Shown here: positions 24,962 to 35,684 of the stretch, one piece after another
How positions within the stretch are numbered: position 1 is the first letter of the stretch
Layout of the letters: each line of letters opens with the position of its first letter
Assembly (NCBI GenBank): GCA_937888805.1
Contig: CALBEY010000049.1
Coordinates: forward strand, 1-64,000
Direction: 5' to 3'
From: an uncultured Burkholderiaceae bacterium
GTDB lineage: Bacteria; Pseudomonadota; Gammaproteobacteria; Burkholderiales; Burkholderiaceae_B
Length of the DNA stretch: 64,000 bases
Translations under genes and position numbers: made by a program
Notes under the pieces: generated by a model
The model's database searches: none
What the model was told of the DNA's origin: nothing
The model's input: only the letters and a program-made list of their open reading frames with translations

Positions 24962-26396
24962 GGCGGATACGTTGTACCTGTCCTAGCCTGAATTTGGGTT
25001 TAAAACGCACGATATATTGATACCAACAGAACAACAACAGGGTAGATAAACTTAATCCTACCGCCGCCATCAGCCACATGGTGGCGGCACCTGGCGGCGC
25101 ATCGACCAAAATCACCTGTCGCACAGGTTCCATGAACCCTTGACCAGGACCAAAACCCAAGTACCATCCGCCGCCCAGGCCAACCAAAGACAACGCCAAT
25201 GTTTGCATGACCAAAGGCACCATGGCTATCTTGTGAGCGCGTAATAAATAAACGTTGGCGCAATGCATGGCGTCAATGACGTGAAACCACGGCAAGATGA
25301 CTAGTAGTGATAAGGCGATCGTGGCAACAGCTGGATCACTGGTATACACCGACACGATTTCTACCCTAAAGAGAAACAACACCAAAGCCGTGATCATGGC
25401 GCCAGTGAAAGCCACGGTCAGACCCGTCATGCCAGTTCGGTGTGCCAACTCATGATCCTTTGCGCCGAGGGCCTGAGCGACTTGGGATGCGGTCGATAAC
25501 CCAATGGCCAGCGGCATCATGAAGCATAAGGCCGCCAAATTAGACATGATCTGGTGGCCGCCGATGATGGTTGTGCCTTCGCGTGCAATAAAAAGTGCCA
25601 TGAAGGTAAATGCGGCCACTTCGACCACGTACGAGGCACCCATCGGAATCCCGAGTTTTAGGATTTCGGTGATGCCTTTGCGATCGGGCCGTCGCCACTT
25701 CAAATCAAATTGTCGGTAAAAGGGTTGGCGCATGATCCACCACAGACCAATGCCTAGGCTTAGCCAATACACAATGGTTGAAGCAATACCAGCACCCACT
25801 ACACCAAGCTCAGGGGCCCCCAAGTTACCAAAAATAAGCACCCAGTTCAGAAAAGCCTTTACCCCGATGGCAACCAAGTTGATCATCATGATCATTTTGG
25901 GACGCGAAACGGCGTTGGCCATGGCATAGATGGCTCGAAACATGAGCGCAGCAGGCAGTCCAAATGTCAGGGCCATCAAATACCCGCCCAAGCGTTCGCG
26001 TACACCTGGGTCGACGGGCCCTGAAAATGAGAGCCACATGTCCGGAAAGCTCAATACCAGCCCTCCAAAAACGGACAAAATGATGGATACCCAAAGGCCT
26101 TGGCTAAAGGCTTGACCGATTTCACCATACCGCTTCGCACCAAAAGACTGGGCTTGGATGGGTATCAGGGCGTGCATCACGCCCATCAGCCCAATAAATA
26201 CGGTGATGAATACGGCAATTCCTAAAGCCAGCGCGGCCAAGTCTTTCGGGCTAGCGTGTCCTGTCATGGCAGTGTCTAGCACGCCAAAGGCGATGCTGGC
26301 CCATTGACTGATCAGGATTGGCCAGGACTGTTTGAGGATGCCGCGCAATGGTGATGGGTTTCTGGATATCTGCGCAGGTGCCGACGATGTTGTCAT
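24951..26396 (-). CDS. MATE-family efflux transporter
   Basis: A 481-residue, 12-helix exporter of the multidrug and toxic compound extrusion family. The two six-helix halves are visible; the first carries [19 protein letters not shown] near residue 42 and the second [19 protein letters not shown] near 280, with [12 protein letters not shown]. These are the NorM-type landmarks. The start overlaps the stop of the upstream GT-C-like gene (ATGA, 26393-26396), so both are one transcription unit. Substrate unknown. Confidence 0.88.
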   Translation of the reverse strand: MTTSSAPAQISRNPSPLRGILKQSWPILISQWASIAFGVLDTAMTGHASPKDLAALALGIAVFITVFIGLMGVMHALIPIQAQSFGAKRYGEIGQAFSQGLWVSIILSVFGGLVLSFPDMWLSFSGPVDPGVRERLGGYLMALTFGLPAALMFRAIYAMANAVSRPKMIMMINLVAIGVKAFLNWVLIFGNLGAPELGVVGAGIASTIVYWLSLGIGLWWIMRQPFYRQFDLKWRRPDRKGITEILKLGIPMGASYVVEVAAFTFMALFIAREGTTIIGGHQIMSNLAALCFMMPLAIGLSTASQVAQALGAKDHELAHRTGMTGLTVAFTGAMITALVLFLFRVEIVSVYTSDPAVATIALSLLVILPWFHVIDAMHCANVYLLRAHKIAMVPLVMQTLALSLVGLGGGWYLGFGPGQGFMEPVRQVILVDAPPGAATMWLMAAVGLSLSTLLLFCWYQYIVRFKPKFRLGQVQRIRLKP

Positions 26397-28192
26397 TGGG
26401 CCGGTTTGACCTCAAGCAGTCGGTAGCGGTCAAAGCGGTCAGCCCCTCTGGATCCTGTCCAAAGGGTTCGGGCGTTGGTGTCAAAGCCAGCGTTTCCGAG
26501 CTGTAAGCGCTCGGCTGTTGTTTGTTGCAGCATCAGCGGGCAGGCCGTGTTTCGTGTTACTTCAATACGATCAAAAACGTAGAGTGACGCCTGAGGCCCT
26601 ATGGCAAGGCCAGTGGCCTGAACGCATAGCGGTTGGCCCGCTTCGGTTTGGGCCTGATTGATCACCGATTTGATCTCTGCTGACATGGGCCGGTAACTAC
26701 GCACATAGTCGACCGTCGGCAGCCATAGCAGCACCAATAAGACCCAGGTGCTCGTTAACCCAGCGGCACAAAGTAAGGCCCCTCGCCAAGCCATTTTGGG
26801 TTGGCGTTTCAATCGCCAGAGAATGACCAAAATCCAGGCAATGCTTATGACCAAAGCCATGGCAACAGCACCACCAGCAAATGACCCGTCGTAACCGACG
26901 GTTTGTCGGGCGATATTACGTGCCATGCCCGAGGGCCAGCCTGTTTGTTGCGCGATCCAACCGAGCCAAACCAGCAGGCCCGAGACAGAAAAGCACATCA
27001 GTGCAAACCAATCGACTGCATTGACGGCGCCGCGGCGAAGCGTTGGCACTGAAAACGCTGCCAACATGGCGCAAGGCACTGCCAATGGCAAGTAAGCCAG
27101 TTCGCCGGCTCTGGGTGTCAAGGCGATGTTCATCAGTTGAGCGAGAAAAAAGGCCGTTGGGATCCAAACATGTGGTGATTTAAAGTGTCGCCGCCAATGC
27201 CAAATCGCGATCAAAGCGAGCGGCCATGTTGGCCACAAAAACCAGGGCAGGTCTCTTAGGGTTTTGATGTATCCATCAAGAAAGCGCCAACCAAATTGGG
27301 GTTGATTCCAAAACCACCACTCGCGTGCCCAGACGGGATTGATGTGCTGGACCGCTTGGAACCAAAGCCAGGTTAAAAGTAAAGCCAGTCCCACACCACA
27401 AATCGTCCATATGCGATGTCGCAACGAAATGCTAGGACTGGCTACCACCAAAAGTGAGCCCACAAGAAGGGGTAAACCGCCCGTGCTACCATTTGAAAGA
27501 AAGCCGCCGCCAACCGCAAAGCAAAGAAGGCTTGCACCTTGAAAAGGCTTATCGGTGAGGCGTATGGCCCCTAGCAAAGCGATGGCTTGACATGCGAGTA
27601 ACACCGGTGCTTGTGACGTTTCGTGGGTGCGCAGAAGAATGCCAACCGTCGCAATTAAAAAAAGCACGCTGATATCAGCCAGCAAGCGACCGTATTGGGC
27701 TTCTTTGGGCTCGCCCCCGAAAGGTAGTGCCAGCGGCTGCGCTTCAGATCGGCGACCCGCCAGATAAGTGCCATACCAAATGGCGGCTAGCGCGATTAAC
27801 AGCCAAGTGAGTGTGACCAGTCGTGCGGCCACAATTTCGTTCATGATGGGACTGAAAATAGTCACAAAAAAGGCACCAGCCCACATAGGCAACGGACCTA
27901 ATTCAGGCACGGGCATTTGTCCAATGTGCGGGAATAGCCATGTCCAGCCGCCGAGGTCTGCGGCTGTCACCATTGAAGCCAAGACGACCACGTCTTCTGT
28001 CTTCCAAGGGTCGCGAGCAAAAAGGCCAAGCAGCGCATACAGTAAAACGACACCGACCAAGGCCAGCGTCGGAAGACGCGAGGTGGCGAGGGCTGTCAGT
28101 CTGGCTGGTGTTGGCGGATTGGGTTGCACGACTTCGCTTGGTATTGGCGCATTATGTTGACATTTGATTTTACGCGTTCGGGCAGATGACAA
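26393..28192 (-). CDS. GT-C-like polytopic membrane protein (ArnT/PMT family candidate)
   Basis: A 599-residue protein with about twelve hydrophobic helices and a C-terminal soluble region (residues about 500-599). The first helix is followed by FARDPWKTEDVVV, where ArnT/PMT glycosyltransferases have an acidic catalytic motif in the first periplasmic loop. That and the overall layout suggest transfer of a sugar from a polyprenyl phosphate, but sequence similarity is weak and substrate unknown. It is co-transcribed with the MATE gene. The first 30 residues are polar and the start is uncertain. Confidence 0.65.
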   Translation of the reverse strand: MSSARTRKIKCQHNAPIPSEVVQPNPPTPARLTALATSRLPTLALVGVVLLYALLGLFARDPWKTEDVVVLASMVTAADLGGWTWLFPHIGQMPVPELGPLPMWAGAFFVTIFSPIMNEIVAARLVTLTWLLIALAAIWYGTYLAGRRSEAQPLALPFGGEPKEAQYGRLLADISVLFLIATVGILLRTHETSQAPVLLACQAIALLGAIRLTDKPFQGASLLCFAVGGGFLSNGSTGGLPLLVGSLLVVASPSISLRHRIWTICGVGLALLLTWLWFQAVQHINPVWAREWWFWNQPQFGWRFLDGYIKTLRDLPWFLWPTWPLALIAIWHWRRHFKSPHVWIPTAFFLAQLMNIALTPRAGELAYLPLAVPCAMLAAFSVPTLRRGAVNAVDWFALMCFSVSGLLVWLGWIAQQTGWPSGMARNIARQTVGYDGSFAGGAVAMALVISIAWILVILWRLKRQPKMAWRGALLCAAGLTSTWVLLVLLWLPTVDYVRSYRPMSAEIKSVINQAQTEAGQPLCVQATGLAIGPQASLYVFDRIEVTRNTACPLMLQQTTAERLQLGNAGFDTNARTLWTGSRGADRFDRYRLLEVKPAQ

Positions 28193-28242
28193 GGGTCTGA
28201 GCAGTGTTACCTGTGCGGGTCACGTTAATCATATTGACAAAC

Positions 28243-28271
28243 AAAAAAACGGGCAACCAATGGGTTGCCCG
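28243..28271 (-). terminator. Rho-independent terminator after rpmE2
   Basis: Read on the minus strand: a nine-base-pair stem CGGGCAACC/GGTTGCCCG (28271-28250) with loop AATG equivalent, followed by a run of seven T. It separates rpmE2 from the GT-C/MATE unit. Confidence 0.88.
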
Positions 28272-28294
28272 CCTGAAACGACTGAACACTGCAA

Positions 28295-28567
28295 TTACTC
28301 GGCCGCAGGCTTACCCCGTGTGCCGGATGTGCGGGCAAAGCGCTGACGAAACTTTTCGACGCGGCCTGTCTCAACGATACGTGTTTGTGCGCCGGTAAAG
28401 AAGGGGTGCGACTCAGAAGTCACATCACACTTAAATAAAGGGTAGCTGACGCCGTCGATCTCGGTTTTGTCACGGCTCGACAAAGTCGATCGGGTGATAA
28501 ATGTGTTACCGGTTTGTTGGTCAAGAAACACAACATCACGGTATTCGGGGTGAATGCCTTCTTTCAT
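28295..28567 (-). CDS. rpmE2: 50S ribosomal protein L31, type B
   Basis: A 90-residue L31 paralogue of the zinc-free kind: the N-terminal part reads MKEGIHPEYRDVVFLDQQTG with no CxxC pair, and the conserved SHPFFTG motif is near residue 52. ATG 28567 has AAGGAC directly upstream at good spacing; longer in-frame starts to 28717 have no support. Type B L31 often replaces the zinc-binding form under zinc limitation. I looked for a Zur operator upstream and found only an imperfect candidate. Confidence 0.93.
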   Translation of the reverse strand: MKEGIHPEYRDVVFLDQQTGNTFITRSTLSSRDKTEIDGVSYPLFKCDVTSESHPFFTGAQTRIVETGRVEKFRQRFARTSGTRGKPAAE

Positions 28568-28866
28568 GGTCTGTCCTTTTAGTCCTACTCCCAAGCCCGC
28601 TAATTTGCGTTCAGGATCAAGTAGGGGCTGAATAGCCGGAATCCGGCAGCTTTTTAACTGTTTACAAAATGTTTGTATCATTTCAGCCGTTCGTCTTTTT
28701 TGACTTTGCCGAATCAATGGCTTTGGATTGCGTCAATCCATGACTTACCAAAGACGTTGCGGTAGAAACGTAGCCTGTGATTGTAGGGTGAAAGCCGACC
28801 AAAGGCAAACGCCTGTCTGCTAATGTGTGGTTCAAAATAGCATGTAAGCCAAGAGATGCGAGAAAA
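28568..28866. other. Divergent intergenic region between rpmE2 and the spermidine-synthase-like gene
   Basis: About 300 bases with no supportable gene. It must hold both promoters. The sequence around 28660-28682 is AT-rich (TGTTTACAAAATGTTTGTATC), but I could not assign a specific regulator. Confidence 0.4.
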
Positions 28867-29628
28867 ATGAAGAAATCGTCAGCCACAAAGGCACAAGAAT
28901 TGGACATTCCTGCGGTGTCTGAGCATGATGGCGTGCGCTACCTACACTTTGATTCGCCTTGGGTGCAGGGGGCTATGAATATTGATAAACCCGTTGCACT
29001 GACGTTGTCATATACCCAGCAAATGATGGCCTGGTTGCTCTTTTTAGAGCCTGCGCGTGATCGGTCAATCGGCCAATTGGGCTTGGGTGCTGGGTCTTTG
29101 ACGCGATTTTGCAACAAACATTTACCCAACCCCCAGGTTGTTATTGAGCGTAACCGAGCTGTAATTGCGCTTTGTCAGCACTATTTCAAATTGCCCACAA
29201 ATCAGCGGTTACATGTCGTGCAAGCGGATGCCCAAGCCTGGGTGGGTAACCCCGAAAACCGTGCAAGCATGGCCGTTCTGATGGTTGATCTGTACGACAC
29301 CCAAGCCCAGGGCCCAGTGTGTGGCTCTTTGTCGTTTTACCAAAACTGCGAAAGAGTCCTCGAACCGCCAGGCATACTCAGCGTCAATTTGTTCGGTCAC
29401 CACAAAAGCTTTGCTGATAATTTAATGCGTTTAAGGGCGGCATTCGGCGAACGCTTGGTGGTTTTGCCGCCTCTGCCGGAAGGCAATCAAATTGTGTTGG
29501 CATTTAAGGGGCCGATGGCACGTTTTACCCGTCTTGACCTTTTTGAACGGGCTGACTGGCTAGAAGATCATTTCCAGTTGCCCGCACGCCGGTGGGTCCG
29601 TGCAATGGGTAAGATGGTATCGATTTAA
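28867..29628 (+). CDS. Spermidine-synthase-like protein
   Basis: A 253-residue Rossmann-fold protein of the spermine/spermidine synthase family. The nucleotide-binding segment reads IGQLGLGAGSLTRFC near residue 72, followed by VVIERNRAVIALCQHYF, and VLMVDLYDTQAQGP near 140 carries the Asp-Tyr typical of the family. The N-terminal tetramer-forming sheet is reduced. There is no speD or speE partner nearby, so polyamine synthesis is not certain; many members are uncharacterised methyltransferase-like or aminopropyltransferase-like proteins. ATG 28867 fits better than the upstream in-frame ATG at 28825. Confidence 0.78.
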   Translation: MKKSSATKAQELDIPAVSEHDGVRYLHFDSPWVQGAMNIDKPVALTLSYTQQMMAWLLFLEPARDRSIGQLGLGAGSLTRFCNKHLPNPQVVIERNRAVIALCQHYFKLPTNQRLHVVQADAQAWVGNPENRASMAVLMVDLYDTQAQGPVCGSLSFYQNCERVLEPPGILSVNLFGHHKSFADNLMRLRAAFGERLVVLPPLPEGNQIVLAFKGPMARFTRLDLFERADWLEDHFQLPARRWVRAMGKMVSI

Positions 29629-29666
29629 TTGGCATTGTCCTTTTTTAGCTTGGGGAAAACAGATAA

Positions 29667-31202
29667 ATGGCAAACCTTTACACCGTGTTAAGCGAGCGTT
29701 TTTTAGTCAATCCTTCGCGTATTGCACTGAAAACCCCTGATAACACCTGGACGTATCAACAACTACATGATTTGGTTGGCAAGATGGCCAATTGGTTAGA
29801 CGCACTGGCGCTAACGCCGGGCGCAAGAGTGGCAGCTCAAGTTGAAAAAACACCTCAAGCCTTGGCGCTTTACCTGGCAACGGTGCGGTCCGGGTTTGTT
29901 TACCTGCCCCTAAATACCGCTTATCGGGAATCAGAGATCGCTTACTTTTTGGATAATGCCAAGCCAGCTGTCTTTGTCTGCGATACGAATCATTTGGTTT
30001 GGGCTCAACCGCTCAGCACCCAATCTGGTGTGGCCCACACGCTGACATTAGACGCCAACGGGCAAGGCAGCCTGATGAGGGATATCGAATCATTTGAATC
30101 GGATTATTCGGATGCCAACAGTCTAGATGACGATTTGGCGGCGATTCTTTACACCTCAGGCACGACTGGGCGCAGTAAAGGGGCCATGCTCACGCATCGA
30201 AATCTGCTCTCCAATACTCAAACGCTGAATGGCTATTGGGGCTGGCATTCGGATGACGTGCTCCTTCACATGTTGCCCATTTTTCATATTCACGGTCTTT
30301 TTGTTGCCTGTCACGGGGCCTTGTATGCCGGCGCCCAAATGGTCTGGTTACCAAAACTCGATGTCAATGCAGCGCTGAAGTATTTGCCAGATTGCACCAT
30401 CATGATGGGTGTCCCGACATATTATGTGCGGCTTTTGGCTGAAAGGGCGTTTGATCGCTCCCTGACGCAAAAGATGCGCCTCTTCGTATCAGGTTCCGCG
30501 CCACTATTGATTGACACCTTCCAAGAATTTGAGCAACGCATGGGGCAGGCCATATTAGAACGCTATGGCATGAGTGAAACGGGCATGTTGACCTCTAACC
30601 CCTACCAAACCGAAAATGAGCAGCGTATTGGCTCAACCGTGGGCCGACCGTTGCCCGGGATCGAGGTTCGAGTTGTTGATGACAATCAAAACACTTGCGC
30701 TCCCGATGTGGTGGGACATATTCAAGTCAAGGGCCCGAACGTCTTTTTGGGTTATTGGGAAATGCCTGAAAAAACACGCGAAGAATTCACCGCTGATGGC
30801 TGGTTCAAAACCGGTGATTTGGGACGCTGGGGCGGTAAAACAGCCCAAGGCCAAGCCATACCGGTACATTATCTTTCTATTGTCGGGCGCAGCAAAGACT
30901 TAATTATTTCAGGAGGCTTTAACGTCTACCCGAAAGAAATTGAAACGATCATCGACGACATGGCAGGTGTGTTGGAATCCGCGGTTATTGGTTTACCGCA
31001 TGCTGATTTTGGTGAGGCCGTGGTTGCTGTGGTGGTTGCTAAGCCGGGTGCAGGGATCGATACCGAACAATTGCGAGAACAACTCAAACGGGCCCTGGCC
31101 AATTACAAAATTCCGAAAGAAATTCACTTGGTAGAAGAACTGCCGCGCAACGCCATGGGTAAAGTGCAAAAGAACCTTTTGCGAGAGCAGTTTAGCCACT
31201 GA
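29667..31202 (+). CDS. Acyl-CoA ligase, malonyl-CoA synthetase-like (MatB)
   Basis: A 511-residue AMP-forming acyl-CoA synthetase. The adenylation P-loop is YTSGTTGRSKGAMLTH near residue 165; LPIFHIHGLFVACHG near 205 and MMGVPTYYVRLL near 245 match malonyl-CoA synthetases. A5-type motif GERYGMSETG-like (LERYGMSETGML) is near 300 and the hinge with GRSKDLIISGGFNVYP near 410. It would convert malonate or a short dicarboxylate to its CoA ester in the cytoplasm. Malonyl-CoA decarboxylase is not adjacent. Assignment to malonate rests on family pattern only. Confidence 0.8.
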   Translation: MANLYTVLSERFLVNPSRIALKTPDNTWTYQQLHDLVGKMANWLDALALTPGARVAAQVEKTPQALALYLATVRSGFVYLPLNTAYRESEIAYFLDNAKPAVFVCDTNHLVWAQPLSTQSGVAHTLTLDANGQGSLMRDIESFESDYSDANSLDDDLAAILYTSGTTGRSKGAMLTHRNLLSNTQTLNGYWGWHSDDVLLHMLPIFHIHGLFVACHGALYAGAQMVWLPKLDVNAALKYLPDCTIMMGVPTYYVRLLAERAFDRSLTQKMRLFVSGSAPLLIDTFQEFEQRMGQAILERYGMSETGMLTSNPYQTENEQRIGSTVGRPLPGIEVRVVDDNQNTCAPDVVGHIQVKGPNVFLGYWEMPEKTREEFTADGWFKTGDLGRWGGKTAQGQAIPVHYLSIVGRSKDLIISGGFNVYPKEIETIIDDMAGVLESAVIGLPHADFGEAVVAVVVAKPGAGIDTEQLREQLKRALANYKIPKEIHLVEELPRNAMGKVQKNLLREQFSH

Positions 31203-31239
31203 CCGTGGTACATTTGTGAGCTAATCGTTGAGTAAGTTC

Positions 31240-31836
31240 ATGCGCAAAATATTGCAAAATTTCTGTCTGTTACCACTGCTAGCGATCCTCATCGGGTGCG
31301 CCTCAGGACCGAGTATCCGCAGCGATATCGACCCGCAAGCAGATTTTGCCCAATATCGGTCATTTGCCTTTTCCAACCCTTTGGGAACCGATAAGGCCGG
31401 ATACACAACCATCCTTACCGATCGCTTAAAAGCCGCGACACGTTTGCAAATGGAGCAGCGCGGTTACGTGTATGACGAGCAGGCACCCAACTTGTTGGTG
31501 AATTTTTTGACCCAAGTTAGCAATAAATCAGAATACATACCGCCGCCGCCAATGCCTTGGGGTGCCAATTTCTATGGCTACCGAATGGGGATTTATGGCC
31601 CGTGGGCGGGTTATCAGTTTCCACCAGAGGTTATTCAATACACACAGGGCGTTTTGAATATTGATTTGATTGATGCCAATAAAAAACAGATGGTTTGGGA
31701 AGGTGTCGCAACCATGGTTATCAATGACATTAACCAAGCTTCAAGTGAAGCCTTTATTGTGCCGTTAGTCGCTGATATTTTTAAGCGATACCCCTTTGTG
31801 GCGGGTTCAAAAGTGCATCAACAGTCCAAGCAGTAA
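31240..31836 (+). CDS. DUF4136-like lipoprotein
   Basis: A 198-residue predicted outer- or inner-membrane lipoprotein. The signal ends in the lipobox LIGC with Cys at about residue 20, preceded by a hydrophobic stretch. The mature part (SDIDPQADFAQYRSFAFSNP near the N-terminus and a GTYGP-like proline/glycine-rich middle) fits DUF4136, whose function is unknown. I start at ATG 31240; TTG 31228 is in frame. It lies 37 bases after the acyl-CoA ligase gene on the same strand, without a terminator, but a functional link is not evident. Confidence 0.8.
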   Translation: MRKILQNFCLLPLLAILIGCASGPSIRSDIDPQADFAQYRSFAFSNPLGTDKAGYTTILTDRLKAATRLQMEQRGYVYDEQAPNLLVNFLTQVSNKSEYIPPPPMPWGANFYGYRMGIYGPWAGYQFPPEVIQYTQGVLNIDLIDANKKQMVWEGVATMVINDINQASSEAFIVPLVADIFKRYPFVAGSKVHQQSKQ

Positions 31837-31971
31837 AAGCCGATTTCGGTTCATCGAGGTTCCTTGATACGTTGTTAAGCACGCTCGGTTTTGCAAAGTC
31901 AGTCGGTGCCTGGAGTCAGACGGCTCCCAGTGCAAATTAATCGCTGTTTTTAATAGGTTTTTTGGCTCACC

Positions 31972-32742
31972 ATGATTGAACTAGGCGTAAATATTGACCA
32001 TGTGGCAACGCTGCGGCAGCAGCGCCATGTCAGCTATCCGGATCCGATTGAGGCGGCTGTCAGGGCTGAGCAGGCAGGTGCTGACTTAATTACCCTGCAT
32101 TTGCGCGAGGACCGGCGACATATCCAAGATGCGGATGTCTACGCCATGCGGCCTCGCTTGTTGACCCGAATGAATTTGGAGTGTGCGGTCACCGATGAAA
32201 TGTTGGCGATTGCACTAGACGTCAAACCTGATGATGTTTGCTTGGTTCCAGAAAAAAGGACGGAACTGACCACCGAAGGTGGTTTAGATGTTGTCAAGGG
32301 TTTCAAAGCAGTCCATGCCGCAGTCTCGTTGTTACAAGACGCGGGCATTCGCGTGTCGCTTTTCATCGATCCAGATGCGGCTCAAATCAAGGCCTCGGTT
32401 GATACAGGCGCGCGGATTATTGAATTACACACCGGCGCTTATGCAGAGGCCCGCGATGTGCCAACCTTAGCCAAAGAAATCGATCGACTCAAAGCCTCGA
32501 TCGCGCTTGCTGTCGCCGCGGGTTGCCGCGTCAACGCGGGCCACGGCTTGCATTACGAAAACGTGGCGCCGATTGCTGCGCTAGCGGGCATTGCAGAGCT
32601 CAATATTGGTCATGCCATCGTGGCGCGCGCAGTGTTCGATGGCTGGGAAAAAGCCGTTCGGGACATGAAAGCGGCGATCGTACAAGCAGCGTTGGCGGGC
32701 CAACGCGGACAAGCCATTGATCTGGAAGGTTGTTTCGTATGA
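31972..32742 (+). CDS. pdxJ: Pyridoxine 5'-phosphate synthase
   Basis: A 256-residue TIM-barrel enzyme that joins 1-deoxyxylulose 5-phosphate and 3-amino-1-hydroxyacetone phosphate in the DXP-dependent vitamin B6 pathway. Signatures are [14 protein letters not shown] at the start, [17 protein letters not shown] near residue 40 and [15 protein letters not shown] near 190, containing the catalytic Glu and His sites. Its stop overlaps the nagZ start (ATGA). acpS, often next to pdxJ, is not here. Confidence 0.96.
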   Translation: MIELGVNIDHVATLRQQRHVSYPDPIEAAVRAEQAGADLITLHLREDRRHIQDADVYAMRPRLLTRMNLECAVTDEMLAIALDVKPDDVCLVPEKRTELTTEGGLDVVKGFKAVHAAVSLLQDAGIRVSLFIDPDAAQIKASVDTGARIIELHTGAYAEARDVPTLAKEIDRLKASIALAVAAGCRVNAGHGLHYENVAPIAALAGIAELNIGHAIVARAVFDGWEKAVRDMKAAIVQAALAGQRGQAIDLEGCFV

Positions 32743-33830
32743 GTAAAAAATCGAAAATCAATTCGTCGTCGGCCATACAGAAAAAAACACTAAAGTCACG
32801 TCGCGGCCCGGTCATGGTTGATGTTCAGGGCGTGGTGCTGTCGGGCGAAGACCGTGATCGGTTGATGCACCCACTCGTGGGTGGAATCATTTTGTTTGCC
32901 AGAAACTTTGAAAGCCGAGAGCAGCTGACCAAGTTAACGAGACAAATCCATCGGTTAAAGCGGCCCCGTTTGCTGATTGCCGTCGACCACGAGGGTGGGC
33001 GAGTGCAGCGCTTCCGTAGCGACGGCTTTACGCAACTGCCTGCCATGGCCGAACTCGGCCAGTTGTGGATGAAAGAGCCTTTGCGGGCGATGTCTATCGC
33101 CACAAGTGCCGGCTTGGTGCTGGCCGGAGAGCTTCGGGCTTGCGGGGTTGATCTCAGCTTCACGCCAGTTCTAGACTTGGACTACGGCGTGAGCGAGGTT
33201 ATCGGTGATCGGGCTTTTCACCGTGATCCGCGTGTGGTGGCGATGTTGGCGCGCGCGCTAGTGCAGGGTATGTCGATGATGGGGATGGGCGCGTGTGGCA
33301 AGCATTTTCCGGGTCACGGTGCCGTGACGCAAGATTCGCACCACGACATTCCCACTGACCCTCGAACGTTGACGCGCATTCTAAAAGAGGACGCAGCCCC
33401 TTACATGTGGTTAGGCAACATGGTGATTCCGTCAGTCATGCCGGCGCATGTGATTTATCCCAAAGTGGACGATCAGCCAGCTGGTTTTTCTCGGCGCTGG
33501 GTTCAGGAGATTTTGCGCCAGCGTTTGGGCTATGACGGAGTGGTGTTTTCTGATGACCTGACCATGGAAGGCGCTCGCGTGGCGGGGGATATTACGGCGC
33601 GCGCGCAGGCCGCACTCGGTGCGGGTTGTGACATGGTCCTTGTTTGCAATCGCCCAGACTTGGCTGACGATTTATTGCACCGGTTGATCCACGAAAGCAC
33701 GGTTGAGTCTGTGTCGAGGATTGAGCGATTGATGCCCAAAGTAAAGGCCATGCGCTGGAATGTTTTAATGGATTCACCAACCTATCAACAGGCACTATCC
33801 GCTCTGAAGACATTGGATGAGCGAGTCTGA
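32739..33830 (+). CDS. nagZ: Beta-N-acetylhexosaminidase
   Basis: A 363-residue GH3 enzyme of peptidoglycan recycling that removes GlcNAc from muropeptides in the cytoplasm. Motifs are [12 protein letters not shown] near residue 85, [19 protein letters not shown] near 190 (mobile-loop Asp-His dyad), and [12 protein letters not shown] near 270 with the nucleophile Asp. The N-terminus has about 25 extra Lys/Ser-rich residues. The start overlaps pdxJ by 4 bases and the end overlaps uvrC by 14, so the three are co-translated from one message. Confidence 0.95.
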   Translation: MSKKSKINSSSAIQKKTLKSRRGPVMVDVQGVVLSGEDRDRLMHPLVGGIILFARNFESREQLTKLTRQIHRLKRPRLLIAVDHEGGRVQRFRSDGFTQLPAMAELGQLWMKEPLRAMSIATSAGLVLAGELRACGVDLSFTPVLDLDYGVSEVIGDRAFHRDPRVVAMLARALVQGMSMMGMGACGKHFPGHGAVTQDSHHDIPTDPRTLTRILKEDAAPYMWLGNMVIPSVMPAHVIYPKVDDQPAGFSRRWVQEILRQRLGYDGVVFSDDLTMEGARVAGDITARAQAALGAGCDMVLVCNRPDLADDLLHRLIHESTVESVSRIERLMPKVKAMRWNVLMDSPTYQQALSALKTLDERV

Positions 33831-35655
33831 AGCTGGATTCGATCTAAAGATATTCCTGGCGGGGCTGCCTCACTTGCCGGGGGTTTATCGGCATCTTGAT
33901 GTGAAGGGTGAAGTCCTTTACGTTGGTAAGGCCCGTGATCTAAAAAAGCGTGTCAGCTCATATTTTCAGAAAACAGGTCACGGTCCACGCATCGCACATA
34001 TGGTTGCGCGGGTTGCGCGGGTTGAAATCACAGTTACGCCCTCAGAAACCGAGGCGCTTTTGCTTGAAAACAACCTAATCAAGCGATTAAAGCCACGCTA
34101 CAACATTCTATTTAGGGACGACAAGTCATATCCCTACTTGATGGTTTCAGCTCACGCCGTGCCGAGAATGTTGTACTACCGCGGATCAACGCAACGGCCA
34201 GGCGTATTTTTTGGTCCTTACCCCAACGCTTGGGCCGTGCGCGAGACGATGCAAGTGTTACAGAAGGTCTTTCGTCTTCGCACCTGTGAAGACTCTGTCT
34301 ACGCCAACCGTACGCGTCCCTGCCTGCTCTATCAAATCAATCGCTGCTCGGGGCCATGTGTGGATCACATTACCCCGCAAGCCTACGCTCAGGATGTTAT
34401 GCGTGCGACCCAATTTCTTAAGGGTCAAACGCAACAAGTGCTCACTGACATTGAGCAACGTATGCAACAGGCTGCGCAGGCGCTTGCTTTTGAGAAGGCA
34501 GCACAACTCAGAGACCAAATGAATGCGTTGTCACGAGTGTTGCAGCAACAGACCATGGAAGAAAGCGATGGTCAAGACACGGACGTGATTGCGATCGCTA
34601 TGGATTCAGGTAAAGCCTGCGTCACCCTTGCCATGGTACGCGGCGGACGGCACTTGGGTGATCGGGCTATCTTTCCAGCGCACACCGACGGCGATACACC
34701 GGCCGATATTCTTGAGGTATTTTTGGCACAACACTATGTTGACCATACGTTACCGAGCATTGTGGTGACATCAACAGCGCCGGCCGATGAGACGTTGATT
34801 GATTTGCTAGCCATGGCTGGGAAAACCAAAACGCGCTTGATAACACGACCTCAGGGTGTTCGACGTGCCTGGCTAGAGCAAGCTGCGCGTAACGCCGCCC
34901 GGTCACTGACGCGTGCCCTCTCAGAGGGCGGGGCACGCGAATCACGGACATTGGCTTTGGCTCAAACACTTGGCTTGGATACTGATGAAGAGTCACTGAA
35001 CGCCCTACACATCGAGTGTTTTGATATCAGCCATACCGCTGGCGAGGCCACACAGGCCTCATGTGTGGTGTTTCGTCAGCACGACATGCAACCGTCACTC
35101 TACCGGCGCTACAACATTGCCGGCATTACCCCGGGCGATGATTATGCGGCGATGCGACAGGTGCTCATGCGCCGTTATGCCAAAGTAGCCGATGGGGATG
35201 CCCCACTGCCAGACTTGGTGCTAATCGACGGCGGTAAGGGTCAAATTTCGGTGGCTCGAGAGGTTTTTGAAGAATATGGTCTTGATATCGTTCGTCTGGT
35301 TGGTGTGGCCAAAGGCGAAAACCGTAAAACAGGTTTGGAAACGTTGGTGTTCGCAGATGGTCGTGAATCTGTGGCATTGGGTTTGTCCTCGGCGGCGCTT
35401 TTGTTGATTGCACAAATACGCGATGAAGCCCATCGATTCGCGATCACAGGCATGCGAATCAAACGTGCTCGGGCTAGGCAGTCTTCTAGGCTAGAGGATA
35501 TCGAAGGCGTTGGCGCTAAGCGACGCCAGCGTTTATTGAACCGTTTTGGTGGGTTTGGTGGTGTGAGCTCGGCAAGCGTTGAGCAACTCACCTCTGTTGA
35601 AGGTATTTCCCCTGAATTGGCTCGGCGCATCTACGATGCGCTCCATCAAGCCTAA
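33817..35655 (+). CDS. uvrC: Excinuclease ABC subunit C
   Basis: A 612-residue nucleotide-excision-repair endonuclease that makes both incisions with UvrAB. Domains in order: GIY-YIG nuclease at residues about 15-90 (PGVYRHLD... [13 protein letters not shown]), UVR motif near 225 ([11 protein letters not shown]), RNase H-like 5' incision domain from about 390 ([22 protein letters not shown]) and tandem helix-hairpin-helix at the end ([19 protein letters not shown]). The start lies inside the nagZ end. No LexA box is visible upstream, as the promoter is that of the operon. Confidence 0.96.
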   Translation: MSESEAGFDLKIFLAGLPHLPGVYRHLDVKGEVLYVGKARDLKKRVSSYFQKTGHGPRIAHMVARVARVEITVTPSETEALLLENNLIKRLKPRYNILFRDDKSYPYLMVSAHAVPRMLYYRGSTQRPGVFFGPYPNAWAVRETMQVLQKVFRLRTCEDSVYANRTRPCLLYQINRCSGPCVDHITPQAYAQDVMRATQFLKGQTQQVLTDIEQRMQQAAQALAFEKAAQLRDQMNALSRVLQQQTMEESDGQDTDVIAIAMDSGKACVTLAMVRGGRHLGDRAIFPAHTDGDTPADILEVFLAQHYVDHTLPSIVVTSTAPADETLIDLLAMAGKTKTRLITRPQGVRRAWLEQAARNAARSLTRALSEGGARESRTLALAQTLGLDTDEESLNALHIECFDISHTAGEATQASCVVFRQHDMQPSLYRRYNIAGITPGDDYAAMRQVLMRRYAKVADGDAPLPDLVLIDGGKGQISVAREVFEEYGLDIVRLVGVAKGENRKTGLETLVFADGRESVALGLSSAALLLIAQIRDEAHRFAITGMRIKRARARQSSRLEDIEGVGAKRRQRLLNRFGGFGGVSSASVEQLTSVEGISPELARRIYDALHQA

Positions 35656-35684
35656 GCTGACAGTTCTCGGGTAGCATACACCTT

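Noticed and set aside
28655-28690. Zur-like operator in front of rpmE2
   Set aside because: An AAATG...CATTT inverted repeat is present but the spacing does not fit the known Zur consensus.
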